IMG/VR virus record: IMGVR_UViG_3300010297_000038
Span: 1-32,393 of that record
Length of the DNA stretch: 32,393 nt
Strand: one strand, 5' to 3'
Origin: a virus
In this document: piece by piece, positions 24,531 through 31,717 of the stretch
How the letters are laid out: each line of letters opens with the position of its first letter
How positions within the stretch are numbered: the stretch's first letter is position 1
Notes under the pieces: model-generated
The model's input: only the letters and a program-made list of their open reading frames with translations
Databases searched by the model: none
Told to the model about the DNA's origin: nothing
Made by a program: the position numbers and the translations under genes

Positions 24531-26517
24531 AAATGTACTTGCGTGGCCACCAACACCAGCATTTTCATTTAATACATATCGATCCGGTGGTGATTTAAAC
24601 TTTACTGTAACGTCGGATACTGATTATATAGCATGTACAGTTAATGATTCTGAGGTATTTATATATAAAACATCAGATATTACTGCTAAAGCTATCCGTG
24701 TTCTTGATACTATACATATACTTGAATCGACAAGTAAAGTCATCGATATATCATTACCATTATATGCTCGTAAGTATGTTAGAATTAGTGGGAATGGTAC
24801 TCGGTTAGCACGGTATGGGATTGATTACAATAACGGTAAGGTAGTTGTTGAAGTAATTAACCCGTATGGTTCTGCTATAAACTATACAGTAACTTTAACT
24901 GGTAAGGGTAGTATAACTAAGAATTGTCCAGTTGGTACTACAACAAGTTTTATTTTTACCTCTGTACCTCAAGGTACGCGTACGGTAACTTTAACAGACC
25001 TGGCTGACAGTAGTACTACTAGTACGCAAGTTGTTATTAATACAAATTCTTCACCGATCGGTATACAAAACCTTACGCTTGGTATAAGTAATACGGCTGA
25101 TGGTAGTGTTGGTACTATATTAAACGATATTAAAGTATACAGTATAACAGAAGATGAAGCTTTAAATAGTTTATATGGAACAACACCGGTTATATCTGTA
25201 GAACAAATTTACGATGGGGCGGTTGATGATTGGTTATATGAGGAAAGGTATTATCGGATTATATTTAGAATCATATCCGGTGGATCCGGACTACCACCTA
25301 ATTCAGAAATACAAGTTAGATGGGATGACGCCGTCACTATTAAAAAGGGGAATCCCTGGACCTATGACCTGGTGTATTCCACATACACCGCTGGTGCTCA
25401 CGTAGTAACATTAATAACGGATAGCGTTGGTAAAGTAACCCAACTAGGCCCCGGGACTCTTATGGACGTTGACCCGGTCGTGCTAGCACTCATGCCCAGC
25501 GGGTGGTCTTGGGGTTTTGCTGGTGACGGTCATCAGTTTCAGTCCGCGAGTTGGTCTCTCGATGCATCCGGTGAAAAAATCACAATGGCCTTTTTTGAAA
25601 GGTCGGACTTGAACGATCAGTATTATGGAAGACCGCAAGATGATGCCGAACCTGGGGCAACGTTTGTATCGAATTGGGTAGATGGTGGAGAGGCAGGAAT
25701 TAACTTTATAGGTACAGATAAACCGATATCTCTAGTGGAGCATACGACGTTTGACAGCCTTAATACGGTTGCTGGTACTTGGTCCGAAAACTTACTATTT
25801 GATAATAGAGACCTAGTAGGTAATTTACAATCTGTAGAACTTAAAGATATTAATATCGAAAACATAACATCTACATCTCAGAGAGAACTTAAAGTTATAC
25901 AATCTAACTATATTAATACAACAACTAATAAAAACGGTAATAGCAATGTCAAAATAACTAATACTCCTAATTTTGAAGCTATGTACGGAAATGGAGCAAC
26001 GCTTGAATACTTAAATGATCCTACTTTTCAAATTAAGTTTACTCCGACAAAAACGTGGTTTTGGGCTTCGAGTTTTTTCTCGAGCTATAGTAATACACCT
26101 ATAACAACAGGTGTTAATACAAGCTACAATGCTTTCCTCCTGTTTTTTATCGAACGAGAAATAACTGCTGACATACTACGACCTGGTTATGGCTACGAAC
26201 CTAACATGACATTTAATGATAATTACCTCGTACCCGTTAATATTGACCCGTCTATTGTCCCTATCATAATTGAATATCAATATGATATAAAGACTGCCCT
26301 GTATAATAAACACTTTAACGTTAAAGTAGAAACTAATAATGCAGGTAGTATTACAGCAGCTAGAGTGCAGCCAGTACCGGTTGCAGGTCCTTCGTGGGCT
26401 AGTGGTCGAGCCGTAGGTATAGGTCAACCAGACAAAAAATCTTATTATGGCTATGTATCTCGTTACTTATTCAATGTACCGGCGCCAGATACAACCTGGT
26501 CTCCAAGACCTATATAG
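24454..26517 (+). CDS. Receptor-binding-type tail protein, adhesin 2, paralog of adhesin 1 (687 aa)
   Basis: The first 26 residues are identical to adhesin 1, then IMKGNVLAWPPTPAF. Residues to about 240 are clearly paralogous (SDTDYIACTVNDSEVFIY against SDTEYVACTVNDADVYIF; GKGSITKNCPVGTTTSF against GKGTQTKSCPAFSKTAF). The core, about residues 250-470, is unrelated to adhesin 1 apart from SGGSGLPPNSEI, which matches SGGIGYPPNSVI. A GC-rich patch lies within it. The shared QRELKVIQSNYINTTTNK segment begins at about residue 477. The C-terminus then differs: about 175 residues starting FQIKFTPTKTWFWASSF, where adhesin 1 has the TGA and GC-rich repeats. The layout is constant attachment end, variable core, constant segment and exchangeable tip. 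Confidence 0.8.
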   Translation: MPVAYTNFDISNVYKGRNSVNKIMKGNVLAWPPTPAFSFNTYRSGGDLNFTVTSDTDYIACTVNDSEVFIYKTSDITAKAIRVLDTIHILESTSKVIDISLPLYARKYVRISGNGTRLARYGIDYNNGKVVVEVINPYGSAINYTVTLTGKGSITKNCPVGTTTSFIFTSVPQGTRTVTLTDLADSSTTSTQVVINTNSSPIGIQNLTLGISNTADGSVGTILNDIKVYSITEDEALNSLYGTTPVISVEQIYDGAVDDWLYEERYYRIIFRIISGGSGLPPNSEIQVRWDDAVTIKKGNPWTYDLVYSTYTAGAHVVTLITDSVGKVTQLGPGTLMDVDPVVLALMPSGWSWGFAGDGHQFQSASWSLDASGEKITMAFFERSDLNDQYYGRPQDDAEPGATFVSNWVDGGEAGINFIGTDKPISLVEHTTFDSLNTVAGTWSENLLFDNRDLVGNLQSVELKDINIENITSTSQRELKVIQSNYINTTTNKNGNSNVKITNTPNFEAMYGNGATLEYLNDPTFQIKFTPTKTWFWASSFFSSYSNTPITTGVNTSYNAFLLFFIEREITADILRPGYGYEPNMTFNDNYLVPVNIDPSIVPIIIEYQYDIKTALYNKHFNVKVETNNAGSITAARVQPVPVAGPSWASGRAVGIGQPDKKSYYGYVSRYLFNVPAPDTTWSPRPI
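25875..25983 (+). repeat. Repeat B, copy 2 (109 bp)
   Basis: Matches 23108-23216 exactly over the first 76 bases and with two substitutions over the next 33. Confidence 0.93.
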
Positions 26518-26530
26518 TAACAACTTTACT

Positions 26531-26551
26531 GTAATTAACTACCTTAATTAC
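26531..26551. terminator. Hairpin at convergent gene ends
   Basis: GTAATTAA (26531-26538) pairs with TTAATTAC (26544-26551) around a 5-base loop. It lies 14 bases after the adhesin 2 stop and covers the stop codon of the convergent 181-aa gene. It has no T-tract. Confidence 0.35.
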
Positions 26552-27089
26552 GAAAATTGTATTCCGGGCCTCTAATTATGAGATGTTTTATTTCATTCTT
26601 ACAGGTATAACCTATAATTATATCGGTCTTTATGTTAGTGGTAGAATATTCCTTCGGAATAAGGTCGGAGCGACATAGATAATTGCGTTGTAATTCTACG
26701 TCATTAGTATCATACTTTATCTCCACCTTCTTAATACCACGTTCTGTGAAATATGTACCTTCATACAAATATTTACTTTTAACAATATGGTTATGAGGTA
26801 TATATTCTACGCAGTGATATCCCGGGTAATTATTAAGAACTTTATTAGAATTATTTTCCATATTACTTGTACGTAAAATATAAAAATCTGTTATTGTATT
26901 ATTGCAAACCTTATATCCGAAAAGATGATCAAGTGACTGGTTACTACGCTTGTAAAGGTAAACCCCAGCGAGTTCGTTAGTTTCGAGGTTAAAAACATTA
27001 CAAGGATTTTTAATATCATTAATATTAATATCAGCTTGCTCAGCTAATAACTTTTTTGCATCAGTAATTTCTTGTAAAAATTCACGCAT
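26544..27089 (-). CDS. Hypothetical protein, 181 aa
   Basis: I do not recognise it. The N-terminus is helical (EITDAKKLLAEQADININD), followed by a beta-rich body (NELAGVYLYKRSNQSLDHLF, HCVEYIPHNHIVKSKYLYEG, GIKKVEIKYDTNDVELQR) with four Cys and three clustered His (HCVEYIPHNH). No membrane segment or signal peptide is seen. It stands alone on the minus strand between adhesin 2 and the divergent probable terminase gene. AATAAATA at 27099-27106 is 9 bases before the ATG, a looser spacing than elsewhere. Confidence 0.6.
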   Translation of the reverse strand: MREFLQEITDAKKLLAEQADININDIKNPCNVFNLETNELAGVYLYKRSNQSLDHLFGYKVCNNTITDFYILRTSNMENNSNKVLNNYPGYHCVEYIPHNHIVKSKYLYEGTYFTERGIKKVEIKYDTNDVELQRNYLCRSDLIPKEYSTTNIKTDIIIGYTCKNEIKHLIIRGPEYNFRN

Positions 27090-27107
27090 TTATACTTTTA
27101 TTTATTA

Positions 27108-27144
27108 AATAGGTTACATTATTACATCATGCATGTAACCTATT
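27108..27144. promoter_or_regulatory. 12-bp perfect inverted repeat in a divergent intergenic region
   Basis: AATAGGTTACAT (27108-27119) and ATGTAACCTATT (27133-27144) are exact reverse complements separated by 13 bases. A second TTACAT (27122-27127) can also pair with the right arm (ATGTAA, 27133-27138). It lies upstream of both flanking genes, so it is not a terminator of either. It may be an operator or protein-binding site, or a packaging-related site given the adjacent probable small terminase. Confidence 0.55.
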
Positions 27145-27176
27145 ACACAGTAGTAGTGTAGTTTTTTAATTATATT

Positions 27177-27184
27177 AATAAATA
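27177..27184 (+). promoter_or_regulatory. Late promoter-like box, probable terminase small subunit
   Basis: AATAAATA, 6 bases before the ATG at 27191. Confidence 0.5.
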
Positions 27185-27190
27185 TTTTAT

Positions 27191-27646
27191 ATGGATGATG
27201 ATATGAATGATTCAATTGACGATTTATTATCGCAACTACAAACATCTGCGCAGGTCACAAGAGACATTAAAAATAACGATGATTTTAAATTAAACCCTGA
27301 AGATCTGCAAGAATTTTTACTACAATACTCTGGTAAGCTTATTAAGGGCAGTGTTGAATTTGTCGATGAAGTTACACAATATATAACGAACGCTCCAGAC
27401 GCTAAAGACGTCGAGAGTTTAAGTAAATTAGTTGGAGCTTCAGCTGCAGCTATCGAAACTCTCAATAAAATTCATATAGCTAACGAAAAGAATAAATCAT
27501 CTAAAGAATTAAAGATAATGGATATTGAAAGTAAGAAGCAGTTACAGGCAGACGACAATAAAACTAAACTGCTTCTTAACCGGGAAGAGTTAATGAAGCG
27601 ATTAATAGATGACGCGAAAATTATTGACGCTGAGGTTGCAGATTAA
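27191..27646 (+). CDS. Probable terminase small subunit (T4 gp16-like)
   Basis: The 151-aa protein is acidic at both ends and mainly helical. Residues about 70-100, APDAKDVESLSKLVGASAAA followed by IETLNKIHIANEK, align by eye with the central helices of T4 gp16 (length about 164), where a short helix leads into a long one ending in Leu-x-x-x-His-Lys. The C-terminal part (ELKIMDIESKKQLQADDN, REELMKRLIDDAKIID) continues the coiled-coil-like pattern. Small terminases form rings that recognise or regulate DNA for packaging by the large subunit, which is not in this window. The similarity is weak and from memory; a scaffold or other helical virion protein is the alternative. Convergent with the 308-aa gene with no gap. 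Confidence 0.55.
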   Translation: MDDDMNDSIDDLLSQLQTSAQVTRDIKNNDDFKLNPEDLQEFLLQYSGKLIKGSVEFVDEVTQYITNAPDAKDVESLSKLVGASAAAIETLNKIHIANEKNKSSKELKIMDIESKKQLQADDNKTKLLLNREELMKRLIDDAKIIDAEVAD

Positions 27647-28573
27647 TTATACGATCACCGTATCTACTGTAACTATAGGCGTACTAATGGTCGTTTCACC
27701 CGTACTCTGAGTAACGGTAAGAGTATTTGGCGCAGATTTATCAAGCTTATTCTTTAATATATCAATTGCTACTTCTGTACCTTCAACATTAGCTTTGTAA
27801 GCCAGTAACAAAGCCTTCCGAGACGGGTCCTGATCCCTGTAGTTAACCTGCTTAAAGAAGTTAATAAAATCCGCCATATTACCAATTACATTTTTTAGCT
27901 GACTCTTAATTGTATCAGAATAGTCGTAAACTCTATTGATATATAGATTATCAGTAACAAGGTTCTCACCGTGAGATGTTAAAGCTGTCTGCGTATCAAC
28001 ACTACCCTGCAATCCTTTAATATTCGTCTTCAGTATTGCATCGGTTAATATGCCTAGATTTACACTAGTAGTTAATTCATTCCGCGATACCTTATTATAT
28101 AATGATGCTGCTATATTGGTAGGATATGCAAATAGAGTGTTATTGATATCAAAATAAGGGGATGTATTAGAATCCACTATACTTGTTGTATCTACTATAT
28201 TACCTGTATCATCACTATAATTAGTAAAATATATATTACTTGCGGAGAAAGATTGTGTTATTAAAGTCTTAAGATCTGCAGTTAAGCTTTGAAATTTTTC
28301 AATGTAAAATAATTTAAAAATATTATCAAATGAGTATGTAGTACTATCAACAGTTACCTTAAAATCATTTTCATTTAAGGCTTTGTATAATTTAGCTGAG
28401 CTATTAATTACATTATTGTCAATCTTACTTTTCTCAAAGTCAATAGCAACGCTTAGCTCTCCTGTATATGTACTAAACGAGCTCATTAAATTAGTAGCAG
28501 TCTTGTAGAACTCGATGCTTGGTTCCTGTACAATACTTACATAATCTGGTAGTAGTGTTGTTTTATTACTCAT
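27647..28573 (-). CDS. Hypothetical tail/baseplate-operon protein, 308 aa
   Basis: Not recognised. Long predicted helices (PSIEFYKTATNLMSSFSTYT, QSLTADLKTLITQSFSAS, DTIKSQLKNVIGNMADFINF) surround a short strand region with VTVDSTTYSFDNIF. The C-terminus is a beta-rich, Thr-rich tail (TLTVTQSTGETTISTPIVTV). It begins with an ATGA overlap on the hub-like gene and has a clear AAGGAG site, so it is co-expressed with the hub, wedge and tube-cap genes. A hub-associated or tail-assembly role is inferred from position only. Confidence 0.65.
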   Translation of the reverse strand: MSNKTTLLPDYVSIVQEPSIEFYKTATNLMSSFSTYTGELSVAIDFEKSKIDNNVINSSAKLYKALNENDFKVTVDSTTYSFDNIFKLFYIEKFQSLTADLKTLITQSFSASNIYFTNYSDDTGNIVDTTSIVDSNTSPYFDINNTLFAYPTNIAASLYNKVSRNELTTSVNLGILTDAILKTNIKGLQGSVDTQTALTSHGENLVTDNLYINRVYDYSDTIKSQLKNVIGNMADFINFFKQVNYRDQDPSRKALLLAYKANVEGTEVAIDILKNKLDKSAPNTLTVTQSTGETTISTPIVTVDTVIV

Positions 28574-30135
28574 ACTAAACTCTCCTTATATTTTGGATTA
28601 TCGAAGTGATAGGTTTTAATTGCTATTAAATTATTAAGATATGTTGTATCGTCAATAAAAAGATGATGTACATCAATTATAAAATATATTCCAAGCATTT
28701 TATTATCAAACGGGTTATCGATATAATCACCAGCTCTATCTATACTAAAAAATCTACCGGATTTACGCTGCAACTGACCTTTAACAGTTATTTCAATACC
28801 CATATTCGTTATTAGAGCATTCTTTAATAGCCTGTTAATCCCGTATGATTTACGAATCTCTGGATTATCACCGTACTCCGAGAATATATTCTCATAGGTT
28901 AAGTTATCTCGCTGCATTCCATTAATAATAAAATTCGGATACGGTGCTCTGTCCTTACCCTTCATCGTAGATACATAATTATCAGCAAAAACCTCTTTAG
29001 CTGTCTCGATATTAGCATCTTGCATATTAATATTAAATTCTTTTTTATTAAAATCGTAAGAATGAGTAATATATGTCTTAATTTTTTCTCTACGAATTCG
29101 CGAAGCTGTATTAAAAAATTTAAAATCTAGAATTTCACTTTTTTCACCGAACTCTAACGCATTATCAGGTTTTTTTTGTTCTTTTTCAATAATACTATTT
29201 GACTCACGACTAGATCCTGTAATGGTAAAATTTTCTAAAAATCTAGCACCTGTTTTACCTGATTCAGGGTTATAAGCTGCTTTAAATATATCAAAAGCTC
29301 CTTGTAAAGTATATTCACCGGTAAAATTTTCTTTCTTGAATATACTAAAGTCATTTTTTGTATCGCTACTGACATGTCGTTGCAATATATATAGCAAATC
29401 ATCATATAAAGTATTATCAGCTGGTGAAGAATAAAATATTCTTGATGAACCATCCTCAAAAAATGGTGTTATCTCATCTCCCGTATCAACATCTACATTA
29501 GTTTTTATGGCTAACTTATCTGATAAACCACTTGTAATAATACTTTTTATACATTTACCGGTAGGCACCTCTCTATTCTTATTACTTAATTGAGTCATTA
29601 TACCTGTGTCATCATCTATGACATTAGCACTACTAAAGAAACTTTTTTTCTCCTTTAAAATTTCTAGATCGTAATCTACAATTGTATATTTTTTAGCGCT
29701 TTTACCGTTATATTGTAATGACTCTTCATCCTCTAAACAGAATATATACTTTAGAGCGAATAATTTATTATAATCATCGTTACCTGTATTATAATCTTGC
29801 TTATTACCGTCAATAGGTAGTATCTCAATTTTTAATAAATCTCTACCATCGCCTCTTACAGTATAACCTTTCTGCTTACTTTTATCGGTAAATTCAATAT
29901 CATCCGGTGCTTGTACAAATCTTTCTAACGCGTCGTCTGTATTATCTAATATGATTTCACCTTTTAACCACGGATCAAAAATATTATCGAATAAACTTAA
30001 TTCTAAAACTGTACTCTTCGTTAACGTTATTAAGTCACCGTCGGGGTTAAAGAGAGTTGCTTTAAATATATATTTCTCATTATCGATAATATAACTAAAT
30101 CTCTCATCATATACTGTATCGTTAGTATACCTCAT
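28570..30135 (-). CDS. Baseplate hub-like protein, 521 aa
   Basis: The N-terminal strands (YIIDNEKYIFKATLFNPDG, SLFDNIFDPWLKGEIILDN) fit the first barrel of gp27-type hub proteins, which typically begin with a domain describing small conjugate displacements from a tube-like fold. The middle has DDLLYILQRHVSSD and GEYTLQGAFDIFKAAYNPES, and near the end GIEITVKGQLQRKSGRFFSI followed by DPFD-like loops, also common in hub proteins. The gp5-type lysozyme domain is not present. Both ends overlap neighbours by ATGA (TGA stop at 28570-28572; start within the gp53-like stop). The family call is by eye and by context. Confidence 0.55.
   Translation of the reverse strand: MRYTNDTVYDERFSYIIDNEKYIFKATLFNPDGDLITLTKSTVLELSLFDNIFDPWLKGEIILDNTDDALERFVQAPDDIEFTDKSKQKGYTVRGDGRDLLKIEILPIDGNKQDYNTGNDDYNKLFALKYIFCLEDEESLQYNGKSAKKYTIVDYDLEILKEKKSFFSSANVIDDDTGIMTQLSNKNREVPTGKCIKSIITSGLSDKLAIKTNVDVDTGDEITPFFEDGSSRIFYSSPADNTLYDDLLYILQRHVSSDTKNDFSIFKKENFTGEYTLQGAFDIFKAAYNPESGKTGARFLENFTITGSSRESNSIIEKEQKKPDNALEFGEKSEILDFKFFNTASRIRREKIKTYITHSYDFNKKEFNINMQDANIETAKEVFADNYVSTMKGKDRAPYPNFIINGMQRDNLTYENIFSEYGDNPEIRKSYGINRLLKNALITNMGIEITVKGQLQRKSGRFFSIDRAGDYIDNPFDNKMLGIYFIIDVHHLFIDDTTYLNNLIAIKTYHFDNPKYKESLV
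28582..28587 (-). promoter_or_regulatory. Shine-Dalgarno site for the 308-aa gene
   Basis: AAGGAG with 8 bases to the ATG at 28573, inside the end of the hub-like gene. Confidence 0.6.
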
Positions 30136-30494
30136 TGTAATTGATCTTTAATGCTCTGTAATACTACCTTAAGAAACGACTTCTTTATAAAGCGTATTTT
30201 TACCCCTGATTCAATCTTACCTGGGTTTTTAATATCATTGACAATCATTATTAACCACCAAAGATACGTTGTACCGTAAATTCTATAGCTCAAAGTAGTT
30301 AACGGGAATGCCGAGCTATACTTAACGTAGTCAAATATACCTTCATTTATATCATCAGGTAACTTTAGCTTCCTCAATATATTATAAGAGAAGAATTTTT
30401 TTTCACCGCGTTCATGAACCTTAAAAATATTTTCATATCTGTATAGCTCTAAATCTGGTAATACATCTATATCGTTTTGATACTTACCTGTCAT
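30132..30494 (-). CDS. 53: Baseplate wedge protein, gp53-like
   Basis: The 120-aa protein carries the gp53 signature LSYRIYGTTYLWWLIMIVND followed by IKNP (about residues 68-91). It matches the pattern of T4 gp53, which reads ANAIYGNPQLYWVLLMCND at this place. gp53 clamps neighbouring wedges together around the hub during baseplate assembly. The protein is shorter than T4 gp53 (196 aa) and lacks most of the region after the signature. The C-terminus, GVKIRFIKKSFLKVVLQSIK, is short and basic. It precedes the hub-like gene with an ATGA overlap; an exact TATAAATA box is 5 bases before its ATG. Confidence 0.78.
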   Translation of the reverse strand: MTGKYQNDIDVLPDLELYRYENIFKVHERGEKKFFSYNILRKLKLPDDINEGIFDYVKYSSAFPLTTLSYRIYGTTYLWWLIMIVNDIKNPGKIESGVKIRFIKKSFLKVVLQSIKDQLQ

Positions 30495-30499
30495 ATTAT

Positions 30500-30507
30500 T
30501 ATTTATA
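30500..30507 (-). promoter_or_regulatory. T4-type late promoter box, gp53-like gene
   Basis: Exact TATAAATA, 5 bases before the ATG at 30494, in a 44-base gap; it probably drives the gp53-like, hub-like and 308-aa genes together. Confidence 0.65.
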
Positions 30508-30538
30508 ACTCAAAACTATTTACAGTATTGATGTAAAT

Positions 30539-31702
30539 TTAACCACCTATAGGCTTATTCACTGTTAGTTTATCCTTTTTAACACTTGCGTAAATAAAAT
30601 TTCTGGTCTCTTCATTTAGACCAGTGACTGTTATGGATAGCTCGTAAGCGTCAGGTATAACTGTCTTAATATTACCTATATTATTTACCGTGCCACCGCT
30701 TACCCCTTCATTCATAATAGGTACACTTAACTCCATTTCGCGTCTATTACCTAGGAATTTAACCGAGAGATTTGAAATATATGCATATGGCATATATGCC
30801 ACTCCTGGCAGATGAACTTCATATATAACTGGTTGATCAATAATGCTTTTACTCACTCTACCTGGTCTATTTTGATATACTAACCCGAATATTAACTGCC
30901 AATTACGTCTGACGTCATCAAAAGAACCAGTATTAAGTAATGGAAATGTAAAGCTAAGCTGCCTCCCGCTGTCACCCATAGTGAACTGTTTGGATTTTTC
31001 TATATATGTACCAGGCTTAACAATGTTTAATGCACTAGTCATCGTAGCGGCATCCGACGCTAAATTCGCGAGAGGAGTTAGAATATTACCCTCACCTTCA
31101 CCGAATGCATTTGTTACTTCTCTATACGAGTCTTCTAGATAAGGGAAGTAATAATTAAACCCGGTATATTCTGTTGCGTAAAGACCATCATATGGTCTCA
31201 ATACTTCACTGTTAAACGTCTTAAAGAACCCGCCTTGCATAATCGCTTCAAAAGCTTCTCGTGTTTTTGATTTATTTGATTGTTCTTCTGCTGTAGTAAC
31301 TGCATTATCTACAGTCTCGGCACTAGCCGTCACATCCTGTGAATCTTCTTTTGGAAAAAATCTACTGACTAACCCAGCAGCTGTATTACCTAGTGAAGAT
31401 ATATTATCTGCTGAAGCTAACGCTGAATACACCATATTAGTTACCGTCGAGTTAAGAACAATTCGCTGTTCAATCATCTGTAGTTTCGGTACATCATCTC
31501 TCGAGCTCTTCGGGCTGTTCGTCCATTGGAAATCCCGTATAACATTAATAGGGTCTTTTACTTGGTTTGATTGATCACCGTAAATTCCTAGGTTTGTAAG
31601 GTCTTTAATATCGGTTGTCGAATCACTTAACTTACTCTCACCTCTAGTTAGAATGGGCAAAGCTGCGGTACCACCAAACTGTAAATTCCAAAGATTACTC
31701 AT
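30539..31702 (-). CDS. Tail tube cap/initiator-like protein (gp48/gp54 type), 387 aa
   Basis: It starts MSNLWNLQFGGTAALPILTR. Internal segments TEYTGFNYYFPYLEDSYREV (about 173-192), QFTMGDSGRQLSFTFPLLN, NWQLIFGLVYQNRPGRVS and PYAYISNLSVKFLGNRREM fit proteins that have a tube-like beta fold and sit between hub and tail tube, such as T4 gp48 and gp54. The C-terminal strand (VIPDAYELSITVTGLNEETR) is typical of tube-fold proteins. Residues 100-160 are Ala/Ser-rich linker. The neighbours (gp53-like and hub-like) support the role. Which of gp48 or gp54 it corresponds to cannot be decided. Confidence 0.6.
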   Translation of the reverse strand: MSNLWNLQFGGTAALPILTRGESKLSDSTTDIKDLTNLGIYGDQSNQVKDPINVIRDFQWTNSPKSSRDDVPKLQMIEQRIVLNSTVTNMVYSALASADNISSLGNTAAGLVSRFFPKEDSQDVTASAETVDNAVTTAEEQSNKSKTREAFEAIMQGGFFKTFNSEVLRPYDGLYATEYTGFNYYFPYLEDSYREVTNAFGEGEGNILTPLANLASDAATMTSALNIVKPGTYIEKSKQFTMGDSGRQLSFTFPLLNTGSFDDVRRNWQLIFGLVYQNRPGRVSKSIIDQPVIYEVHLPGVAYMPYAYISNLSVKFLGNRREMELSVPIMNEGVSGGTVNNIGNIKTVIPDAYELSITVTGLNEETRNFIYASVKKDKLTVNKPIGG

Positions 31703-31709
31703 ATACTAT

Positions 31710-31717
31710 TATTTATT
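31710..31717 (-). promoter_or_regulatory. Late promoter-like box, tube-cap-like gene
   Basis: AATAAATA, 7 bases before the ATG at 31702; it overlaps the stop codon of the upstream gene. Confidence 0.5.

Noticed and set aside
21577-26517. Diversity-generating retroelement with template and variable repeats
   Set aside because: No reverse transcriptase is present. Repeat pair A is exact, and the two differences in repeat B are not an adenine-specific pattern.
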